A stretch of 64,000 bases of DNA. Source: Nitzschia sp. DOCU1 (lineage: Eukaryota; Bacillariophyta; Bacillariophyceae; Bacillariales; Bacillariaceae). The position numbers and the translations under genes were made by a program. Shown one piece after another: positions 19,006-29,296 of the stretch; position 1 is the stretch's first letter, and every line of letters begins with the position of its first letter. Location: contig OX595985.1 of the NCBI GenBank assembly GCA_951394045.1, positions 2,232,001 to 2,296,000 of the forward strand, given 5' to 3'. A model generated the notes under the pieces. That model saw only the letters and a list, made by a program, of their open reading frames with translations, was not told the origin of the DNA and did no database searches.

Positions 19006-20598
19006 TCATGCAATGGCCAAGGCCGGATCATTTTCCTTGTCCTTCAGAAGACCGCCATTCTTTGCAATGTATTCCTTCATGGCAGCTTCGACACCCTCAT
19101 CATTGACCTTGCGCACTGCCGCCTCAAATGCCTTGGCGAATCGCTCGTCCTCTCCGGCGTGTCCATAAATTTCCTTCATGCTCAACCACTCTTTGGGATT
19201 AACCTTGGTTTTAAGTGCCATGCCGTTGAGCTTGTCCCACTTGCCGTCGCTGGGGGGAACTTTTTCACCCATTTCATCCGTCCCTTGGCAATATCGGCTC
19301 CACATGGCACAGACAAGAGCCAAACCACCCAATGGGGTCTTGCCATCTTCAATGTTTGCATGAATGGCAGGAATGATAAACTTGGGTTGACGATCGGATC
19401 CATCTTGACAATTGCGGTCGATGCGGTCGTTGATGGTAGGATTCTCGAATCGCTTTTGAATGGTCTCCCAATAGGCTTCGGCGGTCGTATCTGGCAACGG
19501 TGGGACACCAGGTAGAATCTCGGTGCGTTCGAGACAGTCCAAGAAGGGGCCAATGACAGGGTGTTCCATGGCCTCGTGCACATACTCAATGCCGAGAAGA
19601 GCGGCTGGATAGCACAACGAGGCGTGTCCACCATTCAAGACACGGAGTTTAGCAAGTTCGTACGGAGTCACGTCCTCAACGAATTGAACTCCGACCTTTT
19701 CGAGAGCCGGTCGTTCCCCGTTTACAAAATTGTCTTCAATCACCCATTGGGTGAAAGGCTCGCAAAAGACAGGATCGGTATCTTTCAATCCATACTTCTC
19801 TTGCAAGAAATCGATTTCTTTCTTGGTAGTGACAGGTGTGATACGGTCCACCATATTATTCGGGAAGCACACCTTCTCTTCTATCCACTTTCCAAGCTTT
19901 TCGTCTTGCAATTTGGCCAAGCCACAAACGACTTGCTTGGTAGTGTCTCCGTTATGCGGAATGTTATCACAGCAGAGCACAGTGAAAGGTTCCAGACCAG
20001 CTTCCTTGCGTCGTCGAAGGGCCTGGACGATAACACCAATCACTGTTTTGGGATCCTCGGGGTTCTTGATATCATGTTGAATCGAGGCATGTTCCACGTC
20101 GAGTGAACCCGACGAAGGACACAAAAAGTAGCCACCTTCGGTAATACAAGTACTCACAATCTTGATTTCAGGATCTTGGAGTTTGTCCTTGATAGGCTCA
20201 AACTTGGCGTGGTATGGTAATAGATCAATCAACGACCCAACCACACGAGCACAGGATCCGTCCCCGTCGCGTTCGACCAAGGTATAGAGCATATCTTGAG
20301 ATTCCAAAGTTTCCTTGCGCTTGGTGTAGCTGCCGTTGGTCACACCCGCACCGACCACTCCCCACGTACGGTGAGTGGGTTCTTCTGGCTCTTGATTTAG
20401 CAGCTCGTCCAAATAACTGGCAAAATGAGCTCGAAAAAAGTTACCGACGCCCACATGTAGAATGCCGGCCGATAAATCTTCACTGTCATACTTGGGGACG
20501 CCCACGGGAGCCTTGATGTTCTTGTTGAGAAAGGAGGTGCCGGCGGGAGCCGAAGAAGAGGCCAACCAGCCAAGAGCCGCCTTGTTTAAAAGTTGCAT
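19006..20598 (-). CDS. mannitol dehydrogenase / polyol oxidoreductase family
   Basis: The first in-frame ATG is at 20598 (MQLLNKAALGWL), giving 530 aa in one exon. The N-terminal Rossmann domain starts at ILHVGVGNFFRAH; TWGVVGAGVTNGS and VLCCDNIPHNGD are family motifs. The C-terminal domain carries the catalytic Lys-x4-Asn-x2-His in AKLRVLNGGHASLCYPAAL, matching Lys295/Asn300/His303 of Pseudomonas mannitol 2-dehydrogenase. The family interconverts polyols and ketoses (mannitol/fructose, fructuronate, arabitol) with NAD(P). The exact substrate is not determined. Length is slightly above the bacterial ~490 aa because of the N-terminus, whose targeting is unclear. Confidence 0.9.
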   Translation of the reverse strand: MQLLNKAALGWLASSSAPAGTSFLNKNIKAPVGVPKYDSEDLSAGILHVGVGNFFRAHFASYLDELLNQEPEEPTHRTWGVVGAGVTNGSYTKRKETLESQDMLYTLVERDGDGSCARVVGSLIDLLPYHAKFEPIKDKLQDPEIKIVSTCITEGGYFLCPSSGSLDVEHASIQHDIKNPEDPKTVIGVIVQALRRRKEAGLEPFTVLCCDNIPHNGDTTKQVVCGLAKLQDEKLGKWIEEKVCFPNNMVDRITPVTTKKEIDFLQEKYGLKDTDPVFCEPFTQWVIEDNFVNGERPALEKVGVQFVEDVTPYELAKLRVLNGGHASLCYPAALLGIEYVHEAMEHPVIGPFLDCLERTEILPGVPPLPDTTAEAYWETIQKRFENPTINDRIDRNCQDGSDRQPKFIIPAIHANIEDGKTPLGGLALVCAMWSRYCQGTDEMGEKVPPSDGKWDKLNGMALKTKVNPKEWLSMKEIYGHAGEDERFAKAFEAAVRKVNDEGVEAAMKEYIAKNGGLLKDKENDPALAIA

Positions 20599-21369
20599 CT
20601 TGTAACTAGAAGTATCTTTGTTGTCGTCGTTCAATCACAACGATAAAGAATTTTGTGAGCGCCAAAAGAGAAGGTTATTCAAGTGCCACTGCAGCTGGTG
20701 GAATGCTTTTTGCAGAAAACGAATGCATGACAAGAAGCTATCGAACTCTTGGTGTTTTGCTGTCTGACGGAACGAATTTCACAAATCCGAGTCTTTCGAA
20801 TTCGGGACTTTCATTCGAGACTGTCTTTGATTGGCTAGATTTACGGCGACGAACCCTTCTTCATGATAAGCCGTAGGCAAAGTTGCAAGGGGTCAGAAGG
20901 AATTCATCGATGAAGCATTTGATGTTTTATAGACCCCTCTAAGGTGTGCGAGGTATCTTTCTAGCGCGAACCCCCCTTTTTCACGCTGACGTGGGACTTT
21001 CGCTGACGTGGTTCTATTTGGCGTGTCTGTGAGAAGAGTAAATACAGTAGGAAGGAATCCAACATACGTATATATGCATATATATGTAATTGATTCAACG
21101 GACTGCATCTGGCAGCCAAAGAGGCAAAACTCTTGCTTCATTTGGTTTGGACCATGGCGTCGTTGAGAGGCCGCCGCACAACGGCGACATTAGACATACT
21201 CTCTACTCTCGAGAAGCAGTAGACAGTAGCAGCAGGCTACGCACTCGCGTTGTTACCACAGTAGGAGAATATTACTGGTGTCAGCTACGGTACCTTTGGG
21301 GTGGTGGATCGCACTGCTATTGAGTGCCCTCTTTCGTGTAGCATTGGCATTCTCACTAGCATCATCATC
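20599..21369. other. divergent promoter region
   Basis: 771 bp between the mannitol-dehydrogenase-family gene (-) and EIPR1 (+). An AT-rich stretch with TATATGCATATATATG lies near 21070. No gene is called; a plus frame at 20655-20876 begins with GTG and has no recognisable content. Confidence 0.4.
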
Positions 21370-22620
21370 ATGTTTTCCAGTCAACAAGCCGAAATCTCCT
21401 TGAATGTTCCAGTCCGTTCCATGGATGCTGTCCGTGGTGACCGAATGGAATCGCGCTTTTTAGTGGGCTCCTGTTCTACCGAGAACAAAAATCATTTGCA
21501 TCTTGTGAGATTTCAATCGGAACTGAATCAATTGACACACGAAGCCCTGTTGGAACATTCGGGGGCCGTTTCCAAACTTACCACATCTCCCACTGATGCG
21601 AGTATGCTACTCACGGTAGCAGAACAATCCACTAAAGCTACCTTGTGGAAAATTCCATCCGACATTTTGGAACAACCCATATCCAGGAGATATGGAGGAG
21701 ACGACGACGATGAGGATGACGACTATCCTGCCGCTAAAACGGCAGCACTCGAAGAACGGGCCTCGTTGAACAGCAGTAGCGATGCAATGATTGTGGATAT
21801 TCAGTGGCGTAGTAGTGGAGCTGCCGGAGACGATGATGATGACCATGCATCGTCGTCTCCCAACGGTGATGTATTGACCTTGGATGCCAAGGGCAATCTT
21901 CAGCGATGGGATGTGGCCTATGGTGGTGCTGCGGCCGAATCATCCACACGGCACATGATGGCTGATGTATCACAATCTTCTTGGAGTTTACCACCTCGTA
22001 TGGCCTGGGATCCGCACCACGAAGATGCGATTGCCGTAGCGGCGGGTACGTCGGTGCAATTGGTAGATTGGAGGACGGATACATCGGTACCGGCAGGTAC
22101 TGTGCAACGATTTACTTGTCATCGTCATGGTGTCACAGATCTGGATTACAATCCCAACAAACCACACGTCTTGGTGACGGCAGGTCAAGAAGGGTTGATC
22201 AAATTTTGGGATTTGCGAAGTGCCAAACAACCGCTATTGACCATTCGAGGTGGACATTCTCACTGGGCAACCAAAGTTGTGTATAATCCATTTCATGATC
22301 AATTGGTAGTGAGTGCGGGTACGGATTCCGTCGTGAATTTGTGGAGAATTAGTACGATTTCCAGTGCACCCTTGTTCACTTTGGACGATGAAGACGAGAA
22401 TCATAATCCAGCATTTAATAACATGGCCGAGAACCATGCAACCGATACCACGAATGAAGGCGGACCCAATGTACGAGTATCACGGCTTGAGCACATGGAA
22501 TCGGTATACACAGCAGCTTGGGGTGCCGCGGATGCTTGGATCTATGCATCGGCGGGATATGATGGGAAGGTGGTCTTGAATCATGTACCAAGCAAAGAAA
22601 AGTACAAGATTTTGCTCTAG
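21370..22620 (+). CDS. EIPR1: EIPR1/TSSC1-like WD40 protein
   Basis: ATG 21370 gives 416 aa. The opening region (ESRFLVGSCSTENKNHLHLV, then a Leu-rich link and ASMLLTVAEQSTKATLWKI) and the WD40 repeats match EARP-and-GARP-complex-interacting protein 1. Clear repeat units are VTDLDYNPNKPHVLVTAGQ, EGLIKFWDLR, HSHWATKVVYNPFHDQLVVS, TDSVVNLWRIS and YTAAWGAADAWIYASAGYDG. EIPR1 works with the GARP/EARP tethering complexes in endosome-to-Golgi and recycling traffic and dense-core vesicle cargo sorting. Two acidic insertions (DDDEDDDYPAAK, GDDDDDHASSS) are lineage-specific. An upstream in-frame GTG at 21301 is ignored. Confidence 0.82.
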   Translation: MFSSQQAEISLNVPVRSMDAVRGDRMESRFLVGSCSTENKNHLHLVRFQSELNQLTHEALLEHSGAVSKLTTSPTDASMLLTVAEQSTKATLWKIPSDILEQPISRRYGGDDDDEDDDYPAAKTAALEERASLNSSSDAMIVDIQWRSSGAAGDDDDDHASSSPNGDVLTLDAKGNLQRWDVAYGGAAAESSTRHMMADVSQSSWSLPPRMAWDPHHEDAIAVAAGTSVQLVDWRTDTSVPAGTVQRFTCHRHGVTDLDYNPNKPHVLVTAGQEGLIKFWDLRSAKQPLLTIRGGHSHWATKVVYNPFHDQLVVSAGTDSVVNLWRISTISSAPLFTLDDEDENHNPAFNNMAENHATDTTNEGGPNVRVSRLEHMESVYTAAWGAADAWIYASAGYDGKVVLNHVPSKEKYKILL

Positions 22621-22822
22621 CTAGTAGAGCAGAAGAAGCACATTAGAATTTTTCATCTAAGAAAGAGTCTATCGTATGATTTAAAATATATTCTTGTTGT
22701 CGTCGTCATCGTATAGATGGAAATATGCAGACAGTGTACTATCATGAATCAATGTAACCAATCGACAACACCCCAATTGCGTCCGTCATCCTTCCATGCC
22801 ATTTCCAAGCGTTGCTTTAGTA

Positions 22823-23320
22823 TTACTCATACATACTGGACGAACCCATTTCAAAGGTCAAATCGCTGACTTCGGATCCCAACGTGGGCTGAGAAGCCGT
22901 GCCGCTGTCACTTTCCTGATCGCTTTCTTCTTCTTCCTCGTCAGTCTGATTAATATTGTTGTTTGTTTTGGACGACATGATGATATGCGGCCGATCAATC
23001 AGTAGCAACTCCATTTCGCGCCTCAAGTCATGTGCTTCCTGCAAGATATGATTGGATTCCAGACGAAGTGCTCGAATAGAGGCACGAGACTTGCGAATCG
23101 AATCTCGGGTACGTCGGCAGGACGCAATGGCATCCCTAACAGAACTAACCGATGAGTAGATAGATAGTTCGCCTTCCGATAAGGTTCGAGTCAAACAGTT
23201 TGTTGATGTGGGCATGGTTATCACTGCGAAAGGACTGGCGGCGGCATGTGTGGTTGTCGTCGTCGATGATAGAGTGCTGGTGGGCCCCAGGCCCAGCATA
23301 GTTGGATGATCGGTCGACAT
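22823..23320 (-). CDS. hypothetical 165-aa protein
   Basis: ATG at 23320, single exon. A Ser/Thr-rich N-terminus is followed by a charged helix of about 45 residues (RDAIASCRRTRDSIRKSRAS...LRLESNHILQEAHDLRREME). The C-terminus is acidic and Ser-rich. No transmembrane segment or known motif is seen. It converges with EIPR1. The clear amphipathic helix suggests a genuine small coiled-coil protein, but no function can be given. Confidence 0.5.
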   Translation of the reverse strand: MSTDHPTMLGLGPTSTLSSTTTTTHAAASPFAVITMPTSTNCLTRTLSEGELSIYSSVSSVRDAIASCRRTRDSIRKSRASIRALRLESNHILQEAHDLRREMELLLIDRPHIIMSSKTNNNINQTDEEEEESDQESDSGTASQPTLGSEVSDLTFEMGSSSMYE

Positions 23321-24056
23321 GGTTGTTGTTTGATGTTGAAAGTTGAAAATCGATCAAGAGAAAGGAGCTACCGGTACCGGTAGAAGTACTTCTTATTGTG
23401 GATATCAATCTTTGGAAGGAAAATGGCGGTATCTTCGATATACTACGGAAAAATCTGGAGAGGTGGAAATTGTGAGCTTTTCGTCGGCTCTGTAAGACTC
23501 GTCGGGTCGTGCTGTGAAAATGTGAAGGTCGGCAGGCTCGGTGTCGCGCTTTCCCAAGAGTCGACTCATTGGAGCACACATGTCCGACCACGCGCCTGCC
23601 GATCGTTAGAATTGGCACGTTGAGCGAGCGAGCATGTCCGCTACGAACAAGAAATCCCCACTCGGAAGAAAAGGAAGTCGAGTGCCACCCAAAAGGTTCA
23701 TCATCGCGTGTGTTTTAACAGACTTTTGAATGCTTCTGACAATTCCTTGAGCTCTCATCAGTTGCGATTGTTACAGTTACGCTTCTTATACCTTTGAATT
23801 GATCAATTATTATTATCTTCGCGCCTAAAAGTTTAAAAGGCGAAGCACGGAAAAACATCTTGCTGTGCAAGTTGGTTCTTTATCTGTTGATGGGATTCAG
23901 GCGTTGAGAGTCATTGATTATTCTTCTCGCGACGAAAGAAGTGTTTGACACGATCAACGGAGGCTAGAGCCAGTGGAATCACTTGCTGGTGGGGGGTTTA
24001 AAGCTGGTATCGTGCTTTTACGTTTCCCCTCGACTCCAGAAGCAGCAGCCGTCAAA
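23321..24056. other. divergent promoter region with 16-bp palindrome
   Basis: Between the 165-aa protein gene (-) and the 973-aa coiled-coil gene (+). It contains the perfect palindrome listed separately at 23368-23383. No gene is called. Confidence 0.4.
23368..23383. promoter_or_regulatory. 16-bp perfect palindrome CTACCGGTACCGGTAG
   Basis: The sequence equals its own reverse complement and consists of two overlapping CTACCGGTA half-motifs. It sits 48 bp upstream of the ATG at 23320. The shorter CTACCGGTAG also occurs at 27077-27086, 27402-27411 and 29403-29412, all outside genes. A protein-binding site is possible but not shown. Confidence 0.35.
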
Positions 24057-26978
24057 ATGTCCACCTCTGTCCATGATGAACCTTCCTTGGATGAGTTGAA
24101 TGCCATTATGAATTTGCAACGGCAAGAAGCCTTTGATGATACGACGGAGGCCTTGCATAAAAGTATAAGCCGCCGAGGATCCTTGATGACTCGAAACAAC
24201 TCCGGTTCCAATAAAGTTCCTCCTCAATCACCATCAGCATCATCCAAACCTGAAAATGCAGAAGAAAAATTGCTCAAAATCATCCTGAGTCAAGCGGCAC
24301 AACCCGCCGCTAAATCATCATCATCTGCTACTCGACGACATTCGACTCCTAGCAAGGAACGACCAAGGAGTCGGTCTTCAAGTCGACCGCGGCAGCCGCA
24401 ACAGGAACCATTTTCATCATCTGCCCCCAAACGTTCTTCTTCTACGCGACGAAGTTCGTCTCGACCAAAACCCAGGGACTCGAATGGTCCTGCAGCTTTT
24501 CATTCTTCCATAGGAAATTTAGGAGAATCATCACTGTCTTCCTCGCGGCCGTCTCATCGACAGCAGCGACCATCTAATTCCAAAACGACGTCACGGAGAG
24601 AACAATATGCCAGATCGCAAAGTGTGGGGAATATTGGGGCACAACCACAGGATCATCGGCCAACGGCGGAACGACGAAGAGCGTCTACCATTAATAATAA
24701 CCTTCGCAACAACAACAATATTCGACGACGATCCAAATCACCGTCACTTAATGCAGCAGCAGAAACGGCTGATGGTGCCAAACGAGATTCGCGGCGGAGA
24801 TCTTCCACCACCACCAACAACACAAAACGTTCGTCCAATGGAGAAAATCAGCAACTACCATCTTCCAAAAGTGTGGATAGTGGTAGTGATGAAAACAAAA
24901 GGTTGACAACGTCCCGACGAGAGAGTAATAGTCTACGAGACTCACAACGGAGACCTTCGACGCCAACGTCCCGACAGGTCATGGATCGCAGCAGTAGTGT
25001 GAGCGATATTGATCTATTGGAGGATTCTGCAACGTTTGAAAATGTATGGAGCAACAATAATGATGCACCCAAAACTCCCAGCAATAATTCGGATCGACGT
25101 CGAGTGCCGAGGGTACCCCCGACTGCTGGTGAAGGTGGTGGGAAGTCCACGTTGAATAACAAATTGGCAGATTTGCCGGGCCAACATCGGAGAGGTTCCT
25201 CTGTCGATGGAGATATGCAATCTTTGGCAACCAAAGAAACATTATCGACATTGGGTGGTGATGACGGCAAGGTCAAAAAAACCAAACTCCAAAAGATTCA
25301 TGAACTTCAGGCGAAATGCGATCGTTACAAGAAAGAATGGATTGAAACCACCAAGGACAAGAAGCAGCTACGAAAAGAAGTCCAGGAGGGCAAGGCAGAG
25401 ATTCTATCTCTCACCAAAGAGATTGATACGCATACAGCGGAAACGGCAATTTTACAAAAGAAACTATCCGAAACTCTTCAAAAACTGGATGAATTACAGG
25501 ATGAACAACGAAAAGAACGCAATGAATTTTCCAATACTGCCAAAGAGCTAGCCCAGTCACGCATTGAATTTACCAAAGCGTTGAATGAAACTCGGGAACT
25601 TCGGATAGAATTGGACAAGTTAGAAGAAACCTTGCGTGCCAAAGACCGCCGCATCACGGATTTGGAGGACGATTTGAAGGAATCTAAAATTCGGGCTGAC
25701 GATCTTGATTCAGATCTCAATTTTGCCGAAGAAACTGTCCTCAAGCTCGAACAGGAAATGAAGCGCATAGAACAAGAGCTTGTAGAGTATAGGGCCGCTG
25801 CTGACAAGGATAGTGACAGTGGCAATGGGGAGCACATGCGCAAAGTCCGCGATGACATGGAGAAGCGCCTTTTTGAAGATCGAGAACGTCGACTTGAAGA
25901 AAAGCAACGAAAGCTCGAAGAAAAGATTCAGCAATTCGAGCAAGAACGCGAACGCTTTCTTGAAAAAGAAAAGGAGCGTGAAGAAGAAATTGCGGAACGA
26001 ATGCGATTGGAACTTGAAAAGAGCAAGGCCCGCGAACAAGAGCGTACGCGATTGGACGATGATATTCACGATCGTTTGCAAGCTTTGGAGGCCGACAATA
26101 CCGCTTTGCAAGGTCGTTTGAAGAGCGAGCAACTGGATTCGAATGTGAAACTACGGCAAAAAGACGAGCGGATTGCAAGTCTTCAAAAGGAGCTTACCAT
26201 TGTTCAAGGCCAACTCGCTGAACTTGGATCTGATCCTAATGGCGCCGCTTCGTTGAAGAAGGAAGTTGAGGCCGCCAAGTCCCAAACAGCTACACTGAAA
26301 GATGAGCTTGTAGAAGTTCAAAAGCACAATGGAATGTTGACGGACGAAATTGAAGAACTGCAGTCGGGCACCAAGGAATTGCACGCGCAACTCTCGGAAC
26401 TCCAGAAACAAGTCGCAGTCCACAAGAAGCAGGCCGACGCTTGGCAACGCAAGTCATCGGAATGGGAAGCCAAGTCGGGAGAATGGACGGACAAGGCTCA
26501 CTTGTGGAAGGAAAAGGCGGAGCAATGGGAAAAGATTGCCAAGGAGGCCGATCCTGCTGTTGCATCCGAAGAGCAGCCCGAGGCGTCCTCCGTCGATCCC
26601 CAAGCCTTGTTTCTCCAGGCAGCTGTGGAACGCCGAAAGGCCATGCAACAAACCAGTCAAGCGCAAGGTAGTAGCAAGTGGAAAGTGATTGGCAACTTTT
26701 TAGGCGGCCGTACGGGCTCGGAAGAGTCTGGTGAAAGCCACGAACGCATTCGAGAGTTGGAAGCTGAAAATGCCAAGCAAGCCGATATCATCAAGAATCT
26801 CCGCAGCGAAATGATGAAGATGCAGGGTCAATACAAGGAGCAAGCCTACACTGCGCAACAAAAGATGAAAGAGATTTTGAAAGAAAAGGAAGAAGTGCAA
26901 ATGAAGAATGACAACTTGATGAAAGAGCTCGAGTTGGCTCGCAAGTTGGAAAGTTTTGCGTCGCGCGATTTCGAATAG
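24057..26978 (+). CDS. large coiled-coil protein with Ser/Arg-rich N-terminus, 973 aa
   Basis: ATG 24057 (MSTSVHDEPSLDELNAIMN); the frame upstream has no other ATG. Residues 1 to about 400 are low-complexity, rich in Ser, Arg and Asn, with many RRSS/SRRES-like potential kinase sites. From about 425 to the end the protein is nearly continuous coiled coil (LQKIHELQAKCDRYKKEW; RLEEKQRKLEEKIQQFEQER). A Trp-rich heptad patch lies in the middle (DAWQRKSSEWEAKSGEWTDK). Near the C-terminus a short folded-looking linker SSKWKVIGNFLGGR interrupts the coil. I recognise no family; a structural or scaffold role is inference. It is not obviously related to the smaller coiled-coil family of this window. Confidence 0.8.
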   Translation: MSTSVHDEPSLDELNAIMNLQRQEAFDDTTEALHKSISRRGSLMTRNNSGSNKVPPQSPSASSKPENAEEKLLKIILSQAAQPAAKSSSSATRRHSTPSKERPRSRSSSRPRQPQQEPFSSSAPKRSSSTRRSSSRPKPRDSNGPAAFHSSIGNLGESSLSSSRPSHRQQRPSNSKTTSRREQYARSQSVGNIGAQPQDHRPTAERRRASTINNNLRNNNNIRRRSKSPSLNAAAETADGAKRDSRRRSSTTTNNTKRSSNGENQQLPSSKSVDSGSDENKRLTTSRRESNSLRDSQRRPSTPTSRQVMDRSSSVSDIDLLEDSATFENVWSNNNDAPKTPSNNSDRRRVPRVPPTAGEGGGKSTLNNKLADLPGQHRRGSSVDGDMQSLATKETLSTLGGDDGKVKKTKLQKIHELQAKCDRYKKEWIETTKDKKQLRKEVQEGKAEILSLTKEIDTHTAETAILQKKLSETLQKLDELQDEQRKERNEFSNTAKELAQSRIEFTKALNETRELRIELDKLEETLRAKDRRITDLEDDLKESKIRADDLDSDLNFAEETVLKLEQEMKRIEQELVEYRAAADKDSDSGNGEHMRKVRDDMEKRLFEDRERRLEEKQRKLEEKIQQFEQERERFLEKEKEREEEIAERMRLELEKSKAREQERTRLDDDIHDRLQALEADNTALQGRLKSEQLDSNVKLRQKDERIASLQKELTIVQGQLAELGSDPNGAASLKKEVEAAKSQTATLKDELVEVQKHNGMLTDEIEELQSGTKELHAQLSELQKQVAVHKKQADAWQRKSSEWEAKSGEWTDKAHLWKEKAEQWEKIAKEADPAVASEEQPEASSVDPQALFLQAAVERRKAMQQTSQAQGSSKWKVIGNFLGGRTGSEESGESHERIRELEAENAKQADIIKNLRSEMMKMQGQYKEQAYTAQQKMKEILKEKEEVQMKNDNLMKELELARKLESFASRDFE

Positions 26979-27122
26979 AAAGCGAGCTATCATATGTAGT
27001 GCGCAAAAGTGGTTATTTCTACTGTGCTACTAATTACCTAGCTACCTTGTAACTCCCAAGTCATGAGTATTGCTTTCTACCGGTAGCTAATACAGAGCGA
27101 ATCTACGGTAGGAGAGGTCACA

Positions 27123-27228
27123 ATGTGGGACCACAGAATTCCCAATGTTCTCATCTGGGAGCAAGGGAATTACGCAATTTGAAGTGCGAAAGATTGGCGA
27201 GAACCTCCCGTTCGGACTTACCGCCAAT
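27123..27228. repeat. 106-bp direct repeat, copy 1
   Basis: By eye, base-for-base identical to 27600-27705. It contains a short hairpin with stem GAATTCCC / GGGAATT. Sequence beyond the repeat is also related between the copies but diverged (shared CTCGGGCAAACAAAG and CTACTCAGCAGAGGTCACC). Confidence 0.92.
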
Positions 27229-27599
27229 ATGCATTATGCCCTGGAAGATTTGTTAGCCTTCGAACATAAAGACTGACAGCGTACGGCGGAAGTCGAATTC
27301 GCTATCGTGTCGTGGGTAAACTACCATCTGATGTGAATTGTGATACCGGTATATGTCATTTCGTTCTATTTGGGCATAGAATCTTTGTTTGCGTTCACTA
27401 GCTACCGGTAGAGAGGAACAGTTATTAATACCACCAAACATTAATGAATTCGTTTGTGCATCGATGTTAGTAAATACATTCGTCGATTTCCCTCGGGCAA
27501 ACAAAGATATGCGGTCTACTCAGCAGAGGTCACCTTTTGCACAGAAAGCTTAGAAGTCACCAATTGATACCATCGAAGTCTCCTCCTCGACGATGATTC

Positions 27600-27705
27600 A
27601 TGTGGGACCACAGAATTCCCAATGTTCTCATCTGGGAGCAAGGGAATTACGCAATTTGAAGTGCGAAAGATTGGCGAGAACCTCCCGTTCGGACTTACCG
27701 CCAAT
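27600..27705. repeat. 106-bp direct repeat, copy 2
   Basis: Identical to 27123-27228. The following 180 bp resemble the end of unit 1 with deletions. It lies about 240 bp upstream of the glycosyltransferase start, so it may sit in that gene's promoter. Confidence 0.92.
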
Positions 27706-27948
27706 TTAGTACACTACGGTACTAGAGGACATTTATTATTAATACCACCAAAGCATTAGCAATTCCTTTGTGCATCGAATTTTTCGATTTCCCTCGGGCA
27801 AACAAAGCTAAGCTGTCTACTCAGCAGAGGTCACCTTTTGCACAAATTGATACCATCGAAGTCTCCTTGACGATTCACAACAACGGCATTAACAGCACAA
27901 GAAAAAGGAGGGGGAGCTCTTACTGCATTATCGATCATTCTTTTCGCC

Positions 27949-29296
27949 ATGCACGTTGCGACGCCTTTACTTTGCTACTGCTGCATAACGGCAGCGGCAG
28001 CGGTGGTGTATTTCTCATCGACGCTTCTAATCGTTGTCAATGATCGAATGCTTGGTGCAATAGGGATGGAATCTTCAGATTTCTATGCGCCAAAGCAGCC
28101 CGCCATTGGCTATGGCCCGGAGGCTTCTTCCGTGGGCACTGCTGCTGGGGGGTCGAGACCATTGTTGCTGGGGGCGGTTCCCCCAGCACCACGCATGCTT
28201 CTTGGCTGGAATCTTCACGACCAACTCGGAGAAAGAGGCTACGCGGCGAAAACTGATCCGAAGGACCTACCTCTCGCAGTACAATCTTCTAGCCGAGGCG
28301 AAACTTGGGAATGAAACAGCGGGCCGCCTTTGCCCTTTGTCCGACCTATTGGACGAACAAATCAACAACAAGAGCCCCACATCATCCTCCAGCAAAGACG
28401 AGTGTTTGATTGCGTATACGTTCGTCATGGCAGCATTCGATCCATCCAACAACGTTACGGCTCCTACTGACTTGGCGATAGCAGTAGCAGACGACCCCCA
28501 CAGCAATGGAGCTTTTGTAGTGGATCGTTCTGGGGAGCAAGACTACGAGCGGGATGTCACTTATTTGAACATTCGAGAAAACATGAACGAAGGAAAGACC
28601 GCAACTTGGTTCAAGTATGCCTCGTCTATTCTACCTGCCGATCTTGGTATCGATCTGATAGCGAAGGTAGATAGCGATGCGATTGTCGTTCCTCGGGCCC
28701 TTCTTGAGGATGCAAACTCTTGGTTCGAGGCGCATGACATTCAGCGCCCGGCCAGAAACATCATCTACGGGGGTGTCGTCACTGTTCAACGTAATGAGGG
28801 TGATATCCCGTACATGCAAGGTGGCTTTTACTTTCTTTCTACGGATGTGGCAGAAACAATCTTCTCTTCTGACGGGGCATGTCCACGAGACGAGCTTGTG
28901 AAACACACACGAGTCGAGCAAGGATGGGAACGAGCAGAAGATAGAGAAGTCGGCTATTTTATTGAAAAGTGCTGGAACGGGGGCCCACGCCGAGAGAAAG
29001 GACATGATGCTATACGGTGGTGGCTGGTCAATGACCAACTAGTCGCAGGACACGGTCGGTTCCTCAAGAATGCTGCTGATTTCCGTGTGCAATGGAAACA
29101 TAAACTTTCCACGGACATCGCGCTGCTTCGCCATCGGGAGATACAGGCAAAATATATTTCGACCAACGGTTGTCCACCTACGCAGGCGGAAGCCGAGGAG
29201 GAACTTGGATGGTTCGATAGTAGTCGCGAGAACATGCAGCAATCTAAAGAAAAGTTTGCACGGTCTCTGAGAAAGGCATGCACTCATATAATTTAG
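27949..29296 (+). CDS. GT31-like glycosyltransferase, type II membrane protein (frame change)
   Basis: ATG 27949 opens a frame with a cytosolic stub and signal anchor (PLLCYCCITAAAAVVYFSST). The catalytic domain is in the +1 frame, reaching 29296. GTGGGC (28133) to CCCAG (28187) would be a 55-bp intron that joins the two frames exactly, giving EASS then HHACFLAGIFTTNSEKEATR. An ATG at 28085 in the second frame is the alternative start. Catalytic features fit GT31 beta-hexosyltransferases: RRKLIRRTYL, the DxD motif in LIAKVDSDAIVV, and MQGGFYFLSTDVAETIF. Such enzymes work in the Golgi on glycoproteins or cell-wall polysaccharides. The donor sugar is unknown. The frame change could also be an assembly error. 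Confidence 0.62.

Larger units (their letters stand above)
26979..27948. other. intergenic region holding an imperfect tandem duplication
   Basis: Two direct copies of a degenerate unit fill 27123-27599 and 27600 to about 27882. The second lacks about 190 bp of the first. The first 106 bp of each are identical and are listed separately. No gene is called. Confidence 0.6.
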
